From the NCBI GenBank assembly GCA_036564245.1, contig DATCKU010000105.1:87360-151359 (forward strand): a stretch of DNA of 64,000 nt, written 5' to 3'. This DNA comes from Thermasporomyces sp036564245. Lineage in GTDB: Bacteria; Actinomycetota; Actinomycetes; Propionibacteriales; Actinopolymorphaceae. Position 1 is the stretch's first letter. Every line of letters begins with the position of its first letter. Below the pieces are notes generated by a model. It did not search any database and had not been told where the DNA came from. It was given only the letters and a program-made list of their open reading frames with translations. The translations under genes were made by a program, and so were the position numbers. Below, in pieces: positions 8,992-17,420 of this stretch.

Positions 8992-8999
8992 GGTCACGG

Positions 9000-9074
9000 G
9001 ACATGAGGGCGAGGCGTCTGCTGAGGTGCGAGTCTCAGGTTCCACCACTCCCGCACTCGTCAAGCCCTCATGTC
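9000..9074. repeat. Inverted repeat downstream of the solute-binding protein gene
   Basis: GACATGAGGGC (9000-9010) pairs with GCCCTCATGTC (9064-9074). The 11-bp arms enclose 53 bases, starting 9 bases after the stop codon. The structure could slow transcription or protect the binding-protein mRNA end, which would keep the binding protein more abundant than the permeases. Confidence 0.45.
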
Positions 9075-9104
9075 GGTCGCCCAGGCACTCGGCTGCTGCA
9101 CCAC

Positions 9105-9177
9105 GCGGACTGGGGTTGTGCACGCCGCCCCCAGTCCCCGGGCGAACACATCGTCCGACCGCACAACCCCAGTCCGC
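9105..9177. repeat. Second inverted repeat with an internal competing arm
   Basis: GCGGACTGGGGTTGTGC (9105-9121) is perfectly complementary to 9161-9177, giving 17-bp arms around 39 bases. Inside the loop, CCCCAGTCC (9129-9137) repeats part of the right arm, so the left arm can pair with either copy. The repeat sits 55 bases before the first permease gene. Confidence 0.6.
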
Positions 9178-9232
9178 CGCTCCGGTCAGCGTGGCAGTGC
9201 CGTCCACGAGATAGCAGAAAGAGTGCGTCGTC

Positions 9233-10228
9233 ATGCGCTACTTCCTGAGCCGGCTGGGCTTCTTCGTGCTCACCCTCTGGGCAGCGGTGACACTGAACTT
9301 CATCATCCCGCGTCTGCAACCGGGTGATCCGGCGAAGACCATGGTTCAGCGTCTGGCGGGTCAGACCGAAGCAGTCGACCCAGCGGCCATCCGAGCAGTT
9401 CAGATCATGCTCGGTCTGCCGACGGGCTCACTGTTCGAGCAATACATCGAGTATCTGAAAGCCGTCCTTCGTGGCGACTTCGGCGTTTCCTACTACTACT
9501 TTCCACTGCCGGTGACCGAGGTGATCCTCCAGGCCCTGCCGTGGACGATCGTGTTGGTCGGCGTCACGCACGTCCTGGGTTTCATCATCGGCACGTTCCT
9601 CGGCGCGCTGGCTGCGTGGAAGCGGAACACGAAGATCGATGCCGTGTTGAGTCTCGGCTCGACGTTCCTGGGGACCATTCCGTTCTTCTGGACTGCGCTC
9701 ATCCTCATCTACGTCTTCGCGTTCACGCTGCAATGGTTCCCGCCAGCCGGTGGGTACAGCGGCGCAGTCGAGCCGTCGTTCTCCTGGCCGTTCCTGCAGG
9801 ATGCCCTTTATCACAGCGTGCTGCCCGGGATCTCCCTGCTCATCACGGCCCCGATCGGGTGGATCATGCAGATGCGCAACAACATGGTGCATACGCTCGG
9901 CGAGGACTACACCCGGTTGGCACAAGCCAAAGGCCTCAGGACAGGTCGTGTGATGCTCACGTACAGCGCCCGGGTGGCCATCCTGCCCAACGTCACCGGC
10001 TTCGCCTTGGGTCTCGGGATGATTCTGGGCGGAACGGTCCTGGTCGAGATGATCTTCGGCTATCCCGGGATGGGTCAGCTCTTCTTCTTGGCGATCTCCA
10101 ACCGTGACTATCCCTTGATGCAGACGATCTTCCTCTTCACGACCATTGGCGTGCTTATCGCCAACCTTCTCGCCGACATCTTGTACGGCATTCTCGATCC
10201 TCGGGTACGACGGGAGTCGCAGGCATGA
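9233..10228 (+). CDS. ABC transporter permease, DppB/OppB type
   Basis: 331 residues with about six membrane helices. The start MRYFLSRLGFFVLTLWAAVT and NFIIPRLQPGDPAKTM are the standard opening of DppB-class permeases. The EAA loop that contacts the ATPase appears as DYTRLAQAKGL about 100 residues from the end. ATG 9233 has only a weak upstream site (AGAAAGAG). Its stop overlaps the next permease start by four bases (ATGA), showing translational coupling. It forms the membrane channel with the following gene. Confidence 0.92.
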   Translation: MRYFLSRLGFFVLTLWAAVTLNFIIPRLQPGDPAKTMVQRLAGQTEAVDPAAIRAVQIMLGLPTGSLFEQYIEYLKAVLRGDFGVSYYYFPLPVTEVILQALPWTIVLVGVTHVLGFIIGTFLGALAAWKRNTKIDAVLSLGSTFLGTIPFFWTALILIYVFAFTLQWFPPAGGYSGAVEPSFSWPFLQDALYHSVLPGISLLITAPIGWIMQMRNNMVHTLGEDYTRLAQAKGLRTGRVMLTYSARVAILPNVTGFALGLGMILGGTVLVEMIFGYPGMGQLFFLAISNRDYPLMQTIFLFTTIGVLIANLLADILYGILDPRVRRESQA

Positions 10229-11157
10229 GCCTTCCACTCGGGCAGATTCAGGTAGCCGAGGAGTCGGCTACCGAAGCTGAACGCGAGATCGCAGCGGCAC
10301 GCCGGTCGCGAATGCCTCGCTGGTTTGCCGTCCTGTGGGCGAACAAGAAGTGCCGGCTTGGTCTCATCGTTCTCGGTTGCTTTGTGCTGGTGGCAATCCT
10401 GGCGCCCGTCCTTGCCCCACATGACCCCAGGTCGAGCGATTTCGACGCGTCGCTTCCGCCCAGCACCACACACCCTCTCGGCACGACCGCCAACGGGAAC
10501 GACATCCTGTCGCAGCTGATCTACGGGGCGCGCACCTCGATCGTCGTAGGACTCGTGGCAGGAACTCTGGTCACCCTGATCGCCTTGGTGATCGGACTCA
10601 CTGCTGGCTACCTGCAAGGCATCGTGGACGAGGTGCTCTCGTTCCTCATCAACTTGGCGCTCGTCGTACCGGTGCTCCCGCTGATGGTCACCGTCGCCGC
10701 CTACGCACCACAAGGCGTTCGAGGCCTGTGGCTCATCATCTTCGTCATCGCGATCACCGGATGGGCCTGGGGGGCACGGGTCAAGCGCGCCCAGATCCTC
10801 ACGCTGCGTGCCCGCGACTACATCACCGCAGCGAAGTTCGCGGGGGAGGGTACGGTCCGTATCGTCTTCGCCGAGATCATGCCGAACATGATGTCGCTGG
10901 TCGTGGCGGGGTTCCTCGGCGCTGCGGCCGGTGCGATCGGAGGCGAGGCCGGTCTTGCGTTCCTCGGCCTTGGAGACCCGGCAACGGTGAGCTGGGGAAC
11001 GATGCTCTACTGGGCGAACAACTCTGGCGCCATGTCGACCGGCCAGTGGATCTGGCTGGGAGCACCGGGACTGGCGATCGCACTTCTGCTGACGTCCCTG
11101 ACGCTCGTCAACTTCGGTGTGGATGCGTTGAGCAACCCGCACCTCCGGGAGGGGTGA
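10225..11157 (+). CDS. ABC transporter permease, DppC/OppC type
   Basis: 310 residues, with a cytoplasmic N-terminus then LGLIVLGCFVLVAILAPVLA, the usual first helix of DppC proteins. DPRSSDFDASLPPSTTHPLG and the motif GNDILSQLIYGARTSI are family landmarks. The EAA loop reads DYITAAKFAGEG. It overlaps dppB-type gene 9233 by four bases and is followed three bases later by the ATPase gene. It forms the second half of the transmembrane channel. Confidence 0.92.
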   Translation: MSLPLGQIQVAEESATEAEREIAAARRSRMPRWFAVLWANKKCRLGLIVLGCFVLVAILAPVLAPHDPRSSDFDASLPPSTTHPLGTTANGNDILSQLIYGARTSIVVGLVAGTLVTLIALVIGLTAGYLQGIVDEVLSFLINLALVVPVLPLMVTVAAYAPQGVRGLWLIIFVIAITGWAWGARVKRAQILTLRARDYITAAKFAGEGTVRIVFAEIMPNMMSLVVAGFLGAAAGAIGGEAGLAFLGLGDPATVSWGTMLYWANNSGAMSTGQWIWLGAPGLAIALLLTSLTLVNFGVDALSNPHLREG

Positions 11158-11160
11158 CCA

Positions 11161-13017
11161 GTGCCGAACCAACCCAGAAGCTCTGCGCTGGTGGACGTGC
11201 GCGATCTGTCGGTGACCTACGGCAGAACGCGAGCCGTGCGAGAGGTGTCGCTTCAGATCGGCGACGGGGAGTTCGTCGGCTTGCTCGGTGAATCGGGCAG
11301 CGGCAAGACCACACTAGGCAATGCGATCCTGCGTCTGCTGCCGGCGCCCGGTGCCATCAGTGGCGGCAGTATCCACTTCGCCGGAAGGGACATCACCACC
11401 GCCACGCAGGAGGAGCTGCGACCCTTGCGTTGGCGCGAGATGTCGACGGTGTTCCAGAGCAGCATGAACTCGCTCAACCCCGTCATCACCATCGAGGCGC
11501 AGTTCCGCGACGTCATCGAGGAGCACACCGACCTACGCGGGGCGCAGGTGCGCAAACGGATCGCCGAGCTGCTCGGGATGGTGATGATCGACCCGTCGTT
11601 CATGCGGTTCTATCCGCACGAGCTCTCCGGCGGCATGAAGCAGCGAGTCTGTCTCGCGTTGGCTCTGGCGCTCGAGCCGAAGTTCGTGCTGCTGGATGAG
11701 CCCACGACAGGTCTGGACGTCGTCGTGCAGCGTTCGATCCTGGACAACGTCCGTTCCCTGCAGCGCCAGCTCGGCTTCGCCGTGCTGCTGATCAGCCACG
11801 ACCTGGGCACGGTCATGGAGGTCTCCGACCGCGTCATGGTGATGTACGCCGGCCAGATCGTCGAGGACCAGCGGTCGGAGACGATGCTGGCCGAGCCGAT
11901 CCATCCGTACACCCGAGGGCTGCTCGGCGCCTACGCCGACCCGCGCGCGGAGACTGTGGAGATCTCCTACATTCCCGGCCGGCCGCCGGACCTGTCGCGA
12001 CCACTGACCGGCTGTCCGTTCGCGCCGCGCTGCAAGGAAGCGATCGACGTCTGCGCCACCGAGGAGCCCAGGCTGGTGCCGATGGGTCCCGGCCAGGCTG
12101 CCTGTCATGTCGCGGAGGCGGCGTACGCCGCGAGCGACGGCAGCCGGACGTCTGCTCCTCGATCGGCTGCGACCTTCAGCAAGACGTCCGCAGCCGACGT
12201 GGTCGTGCACGAGCGGGAGCCGATCCTTCGGGTCGAGAACGTGTACAAGCGTTACCGCACCAGGCGCGGGTTCAAGGTCAAGGAGGTCGAGGCGCTGACC
12301 GACGTCTCCATGACCTTGCGAGCCGGCACCGTCACCGCGCTCGTGGGCCAGAGCGGAAGCGGGAAGTCCACGTTGGCGAAGTTGGTGACCGGCGTCGAAC
12401 GGCCGACGAGTGGTGAGGTGTGGTTCGGTGACCTGCGCGTGGACCGACTGCGTGGGAGAGGGCTCAAGGAGTACCGTCGGCACATCCAGCTGGTCTTCCA
12501 GGATCCGTTCGCAGCGCTCAACCCGACCCGTACCATCGGGTACACGCTGAGTCGGCCCTTGATCAACTACCACGGGGTGCCCCGTCGCGAGCTGCGAGAA
12601 CGGGTCGGTCACCTCCTGGAGTCGGTGGGGCTCACGCCCGTCTCGGCGTACATCGACAAGTACCCTCACCAACTCTCCGGTGGTCAGCAGCAGCGGGTCG
12701 TGGTGGCCCGAGCGCTCGCGCCGGAACCAGAGATCATCGTGGCGGACGAGCCGATCTCCATGCTGGACGTCTCGATCCGCGCCGAGATCCTCGAGCTGCT
12801 CTACGGCCTGGTGCGTGATCGTGGGATCGCCATGCTCTACATCACCCACGACCTGCTGAGCGCACGGGTGCTGGCCGACGAGGTGCTCGTGCTGCATCGG
12901 GGCAAGATCGTCGAAACCGGGCCGACACTGAACGTAATTCGTCAGGCACGCGATTCGTACACCCAGTCGTTGCTGGACGCGATCCCGAACCCCTACGCCG
13001 TACGGTCGGCGAGCTGA
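11161..13017 (+). CDS. Fused ABC ATPase, DppD and DppF halves in one chain
   Basis: The 618-residue protein carries two complete nucleotide-binding domains. Domain one has Walker A GESGSGKTT (about residue 43), signature LSGGMKQR and Walker B FVLLDEPTTGLD. Domain two has Walker A GQSGSGKST (about residue 396), signature LSGGQQQR and IIVADEPISMLD. The C-terminal oligopeptide-transporter cap of domain one with its cysteine cluster (TGCPFAPRCKEAIDVC) is kept. In most operons these halves are two genes. GTG 11161 follows GGGAGGGG. It powers the importer encoded by the three genes upstream. Confidence 0.93.
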   Translation: MPNQPRSSALVDVRDLSVTYGRTRAVREVSLQIGDGEFVGLLGESGSGKTTLGNAILRLLPAPGAISGGSIHFAGRDITTATQEELRPLRWREMSTVFQSSMNSLNPVITIEAQFRDVIEEHTDLRGAQVRKRIAELLGMVMIDPSFMRFYPHELSGGMKQRVCLALALALEPKFVLLDEPTTGLDVVVQRSILDNVRSLQRQLGFAVLLISHDLGTVMEVSDRVMVMYAGQIVEDQRSETMLAEPIHPYTRGLLGAYADPRAETVEISYIPGRPPDLSRPLTGCPFAPRCKEAIDVCATEEPRLVPMGPGQAACHVAEAAYAASDGSRTSAPRSAATFSKTSAADVVVHEREPILRVENVYKRYRTRRGFKVKEVEALTDVSMTLRAGTVTALVGQSGSGKSTLAKLVTGVERPTSGEVWFGDLRVDRLRGRGLKEYRRHIQLVFQDPFAALNPTRTIGYTLSRPLINYHGVPRRELRERVGHLLESVGLTPVSAYIDKYPHQLSGGQQQRVVVARALAPEPEIIVADEPISMLDVSIRAEILELLYGLVRDRGIAMLYITHDLLSARVLADEVLVLHRGKIVETGPTLNVIRQARDSYTQSLLDAIPNPYAVRSAS

Positions 13018-13018
13018 C

Positions 13019-13042
13019 CAGCCACGCGAGCTGGCGTGGCTG
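13019..13042 (+). terminator. Hairpin terminator after the ABC ATPase
   Basis: CAGCCACGC and GCGTGGCTG form a perfect 9-bp stem with a 6-base loop, beginning two bases after the stop codon. No U-run follows, which is common for actinobacterial terminators. Confidence 0.6.
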
Positions 13043-13229
13043 AGCCGCATCGTCCCCCGGTTGCCGCGCGCTGTGGAGGAGAGTCCCGGGCCCGGGGCGA
13101 CCGGGTTTGATGATCGGGAATGCCGATGCAGGGTCGACGCGTTGTCGCTAGACTGACTGCGGTCGGGTGTGGGCCAGTGGACGTGCGTACGTCGTCGTCC
13201 AGTCCCCGCCCGAATGACAACTGAACAGA

Positions 13230-13599
13230 GGGGGTGAATGGTTTCGACTTCGCTCGAGCGGTTCAGGGGAAGCGGGCCGAGGATCCAAGGTCATCTCGTT
13301 AACGATCCTTGGGAAAAAATAACTGCCAACAAGACGCAGTCCCACTTCGCTCTCGCTGCATAAGGCGAGCTACGCGAAGGGTCGGCCCGGGAGCGCCTCC
13401 GACCCGGAAGCCGGCCTCATCGAGGAGGCACACCTGCACGGAACGGCCGCGGGGCCGTGTGGGGACATCTACCGCGGCTGGGCCCGTCGGCGACTTGCCT
13501 GCGTGAGCGCCGGGGCCGAGTAGAACGCCTGAGCAGGCTGCGCCCGGAGAAGCCCTGGAGCGTCGACGAAGGACGCGGGTTCGAATCCCGCCACCTCCA
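13230..13599 (+). ncRNA. ssrA: tmRNA (transfer-messenger RNA)
   Basis: The 5' end GGGGGTGAATGGTTTCGAC and the 3' part GGACGCGGGTTCGAATCCCG (a T-arm) followed by CACCTCC are standard tmRNA ends. GGGGGTG pairs with CACCTCC as the acceptor stem, with one G-U pair. The RNA frees ribosomes stalled on broken messages and tags the product for proteolysis. The internal reading frame encodes the tag given in a separate entry. After the discriminator A the DNA reads CAAAA, so the terminal CCA is apparently added after transcription. No smpB gene lies next to it. The 5' end is set by pairing, so it may be off by one or two bases. Confidence 0.95.
13325..13363 (+). CDS. tmRNA proteolysis-tag reading frame
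   Basis: Resume codon GCC at 13325 opens the frame ANKTQSHFALAA, ending at TAA 13361. The ALAA end is the recognised protease signal of tmRNA tags, and the frame sits where tag frames lie in other tmRNAs, just after the first pseudoknot region. Confidence 0.9.
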   Translation, partial: ANKTQSHFALAA

Positions 13600-13627
13600 C
13601 AAAAGGTTCGCACGCACGAACCCCTGT

Positions 13628-13665
13628 CAGAAGATCCCGAGCCGGTTTCGGCTCGGGATCTTCTG
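13628..13665 (+). terminator. Strong terminator of the tmRNA gene
   Basis: CAGAAGATCCCGAGCC and GGCTCGGGATCTTCTG form a perfect 16-bp stem around a 6-base loop, 29 bases after the mature tmRNA end, followed by TTTCC. It is the strongest classical terminator in this part of the window. Confidence 0.9.
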
Positions 13666-14190
13666 TTTCCAGAGCAGCAGGGAGATCGGGCGTGCGGGTG
13701 CGGTCCGGGCTTACCGGCGCAGGGCTCGGCCACCGTCGCTGACCACCGTCAGGGACTGGCCTGCGAGCGCTCCAGAGCACTGGACGGCTTTGTCGCGATT
13801 GCCCGCCTTGACCGATCCACAGCTGCGTGGCAGCAAACCGTGGCGCTCCCAGTAATGGCGCGACTCTTCTTGGGCCCAAGACCGGGGCCGGACGGTGTGG
13901 GTCAGCAACGGCGTTGGACGCCCTCCGCCGCCCCCGGGGGAGCGAAAGGTCCTCCAGGCCAGGACGTACAAGTCAGGCCCATCACATCCAAGCCCAGCAG
14001 GAGAACGCGGGCGTAGCGTCGTCCGCAGCGTACAAGGCCCAAGCCCCGGTCGGACGCCGTAGAAGTCGGCGCCTCTTGCCTCGAGAGCGTGAGATGGCGG
14101 TTCGACACGTCGCCCATCGCACTGCCGGACGCTGCTCGAGCCTTGCAAGAGCGTCGATGTGACTGACGTGGAAGGGCAAGGAGCGACGAG
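13666..14190. other. 525-bp gap without a recognisable gene; long upstream region of carbohydrate cluster 2
   Basis: No frame here gives a protein I recognise or a plausible start with a ribosome site, apart from the site AAGGAGCG serving the gene at 14191. The 8-bp word CGTACAAG occurs at 13965-13972 and 14029-14036 and recurs in two other non-coding gaps of the same cluster, so the region probably holds the cluster promoter and regulator sites. Confidence 0.5.
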
Positions 14191-15561
14191 ATGAAGGAAC
14201 GCAAGCTCGGCCGGCGTGGCTTCCTGGCCGGTGCGGCCTCGGTCCTGAGCTTGGCCGGGGCGTCCGCGACGAGCGGTTGTGCGGTGAGGACGGGCTCCCG
14301 GGACGCCGCTCGTGGGAGTGGCGGCGGTCGGAAAGGTGTCACCACCCTGACCGTGATGATGCCTCCGAGCGAAGTGACCCCCGAGGTGATCAAGGGATTC
14401 GAGACCGCCAACCCTGACATCACGATCAATTTGATCAAAGATGATCAGACTCGACTCACGGCGATGCTCGCCGCGGGGGAGCCGCCAGACGTGGCCCGGG
14501 AAAGTGCGACCGGGTTCGCGTTCTACCCAGCGCGCGGGCTGGCGGAGAATCTCGATCCTTATGTCAAGGACAGTTCGCTCATCAAGGAATCGGATCTCGC
14601 GCCGATCAACGATCTGTGGCGTTATGACGGCCAGATGCAGGGTCGGGGTCCCCGCTACGGGCTGACCAAGGACTACTCGCAGGACGCGACGCTCTGGGCG
14701 AACCGCACGTTGTTCGAGCAGGCGGGCGTCGACCTACCGCCCGACACCGAACCGTTGGCGTTCGAGGGGATCCCGGAGCTGGCGGCGCGACTCACCAGGA
14801 ACACCAAGGACGACAAGACGGCGGTGTTCGGTTACGGCGGCACCGTCGACCTCACCATGGCTCAGCTCGCCCACATGGTCGCTGCGCAAGGCGGGAGCCT
14901 CTTCAACGACGACCTCAGCGCCGTCGACTTCTCGAGTCCAGAAGCGGTCAAGGCGATTCAGTACTGGCTGGACTTGGCGCGTGCCAACGTGTCGTACGGC
15001 CCGACTCGTCCCAATCCGGCGGGGTGGGATGGCAACGCCTACATCGCGGGCAGGATCGCGCTGCTCAGCATGGGTTACTGGTTCCAGGGTCAGCTCGCCG
15101 GGACGCCGGAGGTCGCCAAGGTCTCGGTGTTCCTGCCCGCGCCGACCTTCGCCGGAAAGCGGCTCAGCCCGACCTACTACGGCACGGGTGTGTGGATTCC
15201 GAGCAAGGCCAAGAACAAGGATGCGGCCTGGAGGTTCGTCGAGTACTTCATCGCAGGCGAGCCGGCGAAGCAGAGGGCGGCGTCCGGGTGGGGCATACCG
15301 TCGCTGAAGTCTCTCGAGCCGCTGATGCCGCACAAGACCCCGGAGGAGCGTCAGGTGTACGAGGTTCAGCGGCGGGAGCTGCCGTACTTCGACATCGTCG
15401 TGGTGGCAACGCCGTACGTTCGTCCGCAGGCGCTCGCGAAGATCTTGAGCGCGGAGTTCAAGGCAGCGGTGCCTTCCGGTACGTCGGCCGGGAAGGTTGC
15501 AGACTCGCTCAATCGCCAGATCAACGATCTGATCGCGCAGGAGAAGGGCAAGGTGGGGTGA
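14191..15561 (+). CDS. Family 1 extracellular sugar-binding lipoprotein
   Basis: The 456-residue precursor has a twin-arginine-type opening (LGRRGFLAGAASVLSLAG) that ends in a lipobox ATSGC, Cys at residue 30. The mature part has family 1 binding-protein features: TTLTVMMPPSEVTPEVIKGF, then FLPAPTFAGKRLSPTYYGTG and WRFVEYFIAGEPAKQRAASG near the C-terminus. These proteins deliver mono- or oligosaccharides to MalF/MalG-type permeases. The start codon at 14191 follows AAGGAGCG. It is the first gene of a compact run through 17374. The sugar cannot be told. Confidence 0.92.
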   Translation: MKERKLGRRGFLAGAASVLSLAGASATSGCAVRTGSRDAARGSGGGRKGVTTLTVMMPPSEVTPEVIKGFETANPDITINLIKDDQTRLTAMLAAGEPPDVARESATGFAFYPARGLAENLDPYVKDSSLIKESDLAPINDLWRYDGQMQGRGPRYGLTKDYSQDATLWANRTLFEQAGVDLPPDTEPLAFEGIPELAARLTRNTKDDKTAVFGYGGTVDLTMAQLAHMVAAQGGSLFNDDLSAVDFSSPEAVKAIQYWLDLARANVSYGPTRPNPAGWDGNAYIAGRIALLSMGYWFQGQLAGTPEVAKVSVFLPAPTFAGKRLSPTYYGTGVWIPSKAKNKDAAWRFVEYFIAGEPAKQRAASGWGIPSLKSLEPLMPHKTPEERQVYEVQRRELPYFDIVVVATPYVRPQALAKILSAEFKAAVPSGTSAGKVADSLNRQINDLIAQEKGKVG

Positions 15562-16544
15562 GTCTTCGCGCTGTAGCCCAGCCCAGCAGGCGGGCGGCCA
15601 CGGTGGCTGGAACTGCCGCCCGCCGGTGGCACCGCAACCGGCCAGGCACGTTCTATGCGTTCACTGGCCCATGGCTTGCGGGATTTCTCTTGCTCACCGT
15701 GTTTCCGCTGGGCTACGCCCTGTGGCTGAGCTTCACCAACTACGACGGCTTCTCGCCCCACTGGGGCTTCGTCGGGCTGCAAAACTACCAGGCGGCGTTC
15801 CAGGACCCTAATACCTGGTCGAGCCTCGCACGCACCTTGGTGTTCGTCGTCGTCGTGGTGCCCGCGACGATCGGGTTCGGCTTGTTCCTCGCGGTGCTCG
15901 TCAACCAGAAGGTGCGCCTCAGGGGAGCGTTCCGTGCGATCTACTTCCTGCCGGTCGTCGTCCCCCCGGTGGCGGCGGGGTTCGTGTTCCGGTTGCTCTT
16001 CGATCGCGATACCGGAGCTGCGACGGCAGTCCTGGGGTGGTTCGGCCTGCCTCCGGTGGAATGGCTCGCCGACGACAAGGCACTCGCGGTGCTGATGCTG
16101 ATGATCCTGTGGCGGGTCGGCTCGAACATGGTGATCTCCCTGGCTGGACTGCAAGGCATTCCTCGGGAGGTGCTCGATGCGGCGGCGATCGACGGCGCGG
16201 GAGCTTGGCGGAGCTTCTTGTGGGTGACCATTCCGATCATGTCGCCGGTGTTGTTCTTCCAGCTCGTCATCGGTGTCATCGATACGTTGCAGCTCTATCT
16301 CCCGGCCTTGCTGATCTCCGCTGCTGGGCAGGCCAGCCTTGACACGACGCCGAGCCGAGGGCTGTACATCTACATGGTGCACGTGTACACCCAGGCGTTC
16401 GCCAACGGAAATCTCGGGTACGCCTCGGCACTGTTGTGGCTGCTGACCGCGGTGACGCTCGTGTACACGCTCGTCATTTTCCGGGTGACCAGGAGAGTGG
16501 TCTACTACGAGACCGGTCCGGCAGGGCAGGAGGACCGCCGATGA
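15558..16544 (+). CDS. Sugar ABC transporter permease, MalF type
   Basis: 328 residues; GTG 15558 overlaps the preceding stop (GTGA), so translation is coupled. After a short basic cytoplasmic segment come FYAFTGPWLAGFLLLTVFPL and YALWLSFTNYDGF, the classic start of sugar permeases, then five further helices. The EAA loop reads EVLDAAAIDGAGAWRSFLWV. It forms the channel with the next gene. The upstream open frame from 15024 is only a shadow of the binding-protein gene. Confidence 0.92.
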   Translation: MSLRAVAQPSRRAATVAGTAARRWHRNRPGTFYAFTGPWLAGFLLLTVFPLGYALWLSFTNYDGFSPHWGFVGLQNYQAAFQDPNTWSSLARTLVFVVVVVPATIGFGLFLAVLVNQKVRLRGAFRAIYFLPVVVPPVAAGFVFRLLFDRDTGAATAVLGWFGLPPVEWLADDKALAVLMLMILWRVGSNMVISLAGLQGIPREVLDAAAIDGAGAWRSFLWVTIPIMSPVLFFQLVIGVIDTLQLYLPALLISAAGQASLDTTPSRGLYIYMVHVYTQAFANGNLGYASALLWLLTAVTLVYTLVIFRVTRRVVYYETGPAGQEDRR

Positions 16545-17374
16545 TTCGCCTCAGGACGGCGCTGCGCAGCGGTGGATTGTACGCGGTGATGCTTTCCCTA
16601 GCGATCCTGTTCATCCTCCCGCTGATGTGGTTGCTGTTCATCGCGCTCAAGACCCCGGGGGAGATGCTCGAGTTCCCGCCGCACGTGTTACCGCGCACGC
16701 CTCGCTGGGAAAACTTCGTCGAGGCGTTGACCTACGTAGACTTCCTTGGGTATGCGCGAAACTCGGTGGCACTTGCCGTGCTCTACGGTTCCTTGGTCAC
16801 GGTGTCCTCAGCCATGCTCGGGTTCGGGCTCGCGCGGCTTCCGGCTCCGGGGAAGCGGTTTGTCTTCGGACTCGTCGTGGCCACGTTGATGATCCCGCCC
16901 ATCATCACGTTGATCCCGACCTACCTGATCTTCGCCAGGGTCGGTCTGCTCAACACCTTCTGGCCATGGGTGCTGTGGGGGTTGGCCGGCTCGTCGTTCC
17001 TGGGCTTCATGTTCCGGCAGTTCTTCGCCGGACTACCGCGCGAGCTCGAGGACGCAGCGATCGTCGACGGTTGCGGCTGTTTCAGGATGTTCTGGCAGAT
17101 CTTCCTTCCGCTGTCCAAGCCCGTCCTCGCCACGAGTTTCGTGCTGTCGTTCGTCTGGACCTGGGGCGATTGGGTCATGCCGGCCCTGCTGCTCAACGAC
17201 GACCGGTCAACGCTCGCGGTCGCTGTCGGCTCGCTCTACCAGTCGACAGGGGGCGGACCGCTGTATCACCTGATCGCCGCCGCTGCGGTCATGTACAGCC
17301 TCCCCGTGCTGGTACTGTTCCTTGGCCTGCAGCGACTCTTCATCCGTGGCATCGCGACGACGGGATTGCGCTGA
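16541..17374 (+). CDS. Sugar ABC transporter permease, MalG type
   Basis: 277 residues with six membrane helices. ILPLMWLLFIALKTPGEML near the start and an EAA loop ELEDAAIVDGCGCFRMFWQI identify the MalG class. ATG 16541 overlaps the MalF-type stop by four bases (ATGA) and follows GGAGGA. No ATPase gene is present in the cluster. Actinobacterial sugar importers of this kind commonly borrow a shared MsiK-type ATPase encoded elsewhere, which is the likely case here. Confidence 0.92.
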   Translation: MIRLRTALRSGGLYAVMLSLAILFILPLMWLLFIALKTPGEMLEFPPHVLPRTPRWENFVEALTYVDFLGYARNSVALAVLYGSLVTVSSAMLGFGLARLPAPGKRFVFGLVVATLMIPPIITLIPTYLIFARVGLLNTFWPWVLWGLAGSSFLGFMFRQFFAGLPRELEDAAIVDGCGCFRMFWQIFLPLSKPVLATSFVLSFVWTWGDWVMPALLLNDDRSTLAVAVGSLYQSTGGGPLYHLIAAAAVMYSLPVLVLFLGLQRLFIRGIATTGLR

Positions 17375-17420
17375 TGAGGAAGGTGACGGTCGGGTTGAGA
17401 TCTCGAAACGAGGAATCGCA

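Noticed and set aside
13711..14148. 145-residue minus-strand frame behind the tmRNA
   Set aside because: The end (AGNRDKAVQCSGALAGQSLT) looks slightly protein-like, but the rest is low-complexity and there is no start with a ribosome site. It could be a gene scrap; evidence is too thin.
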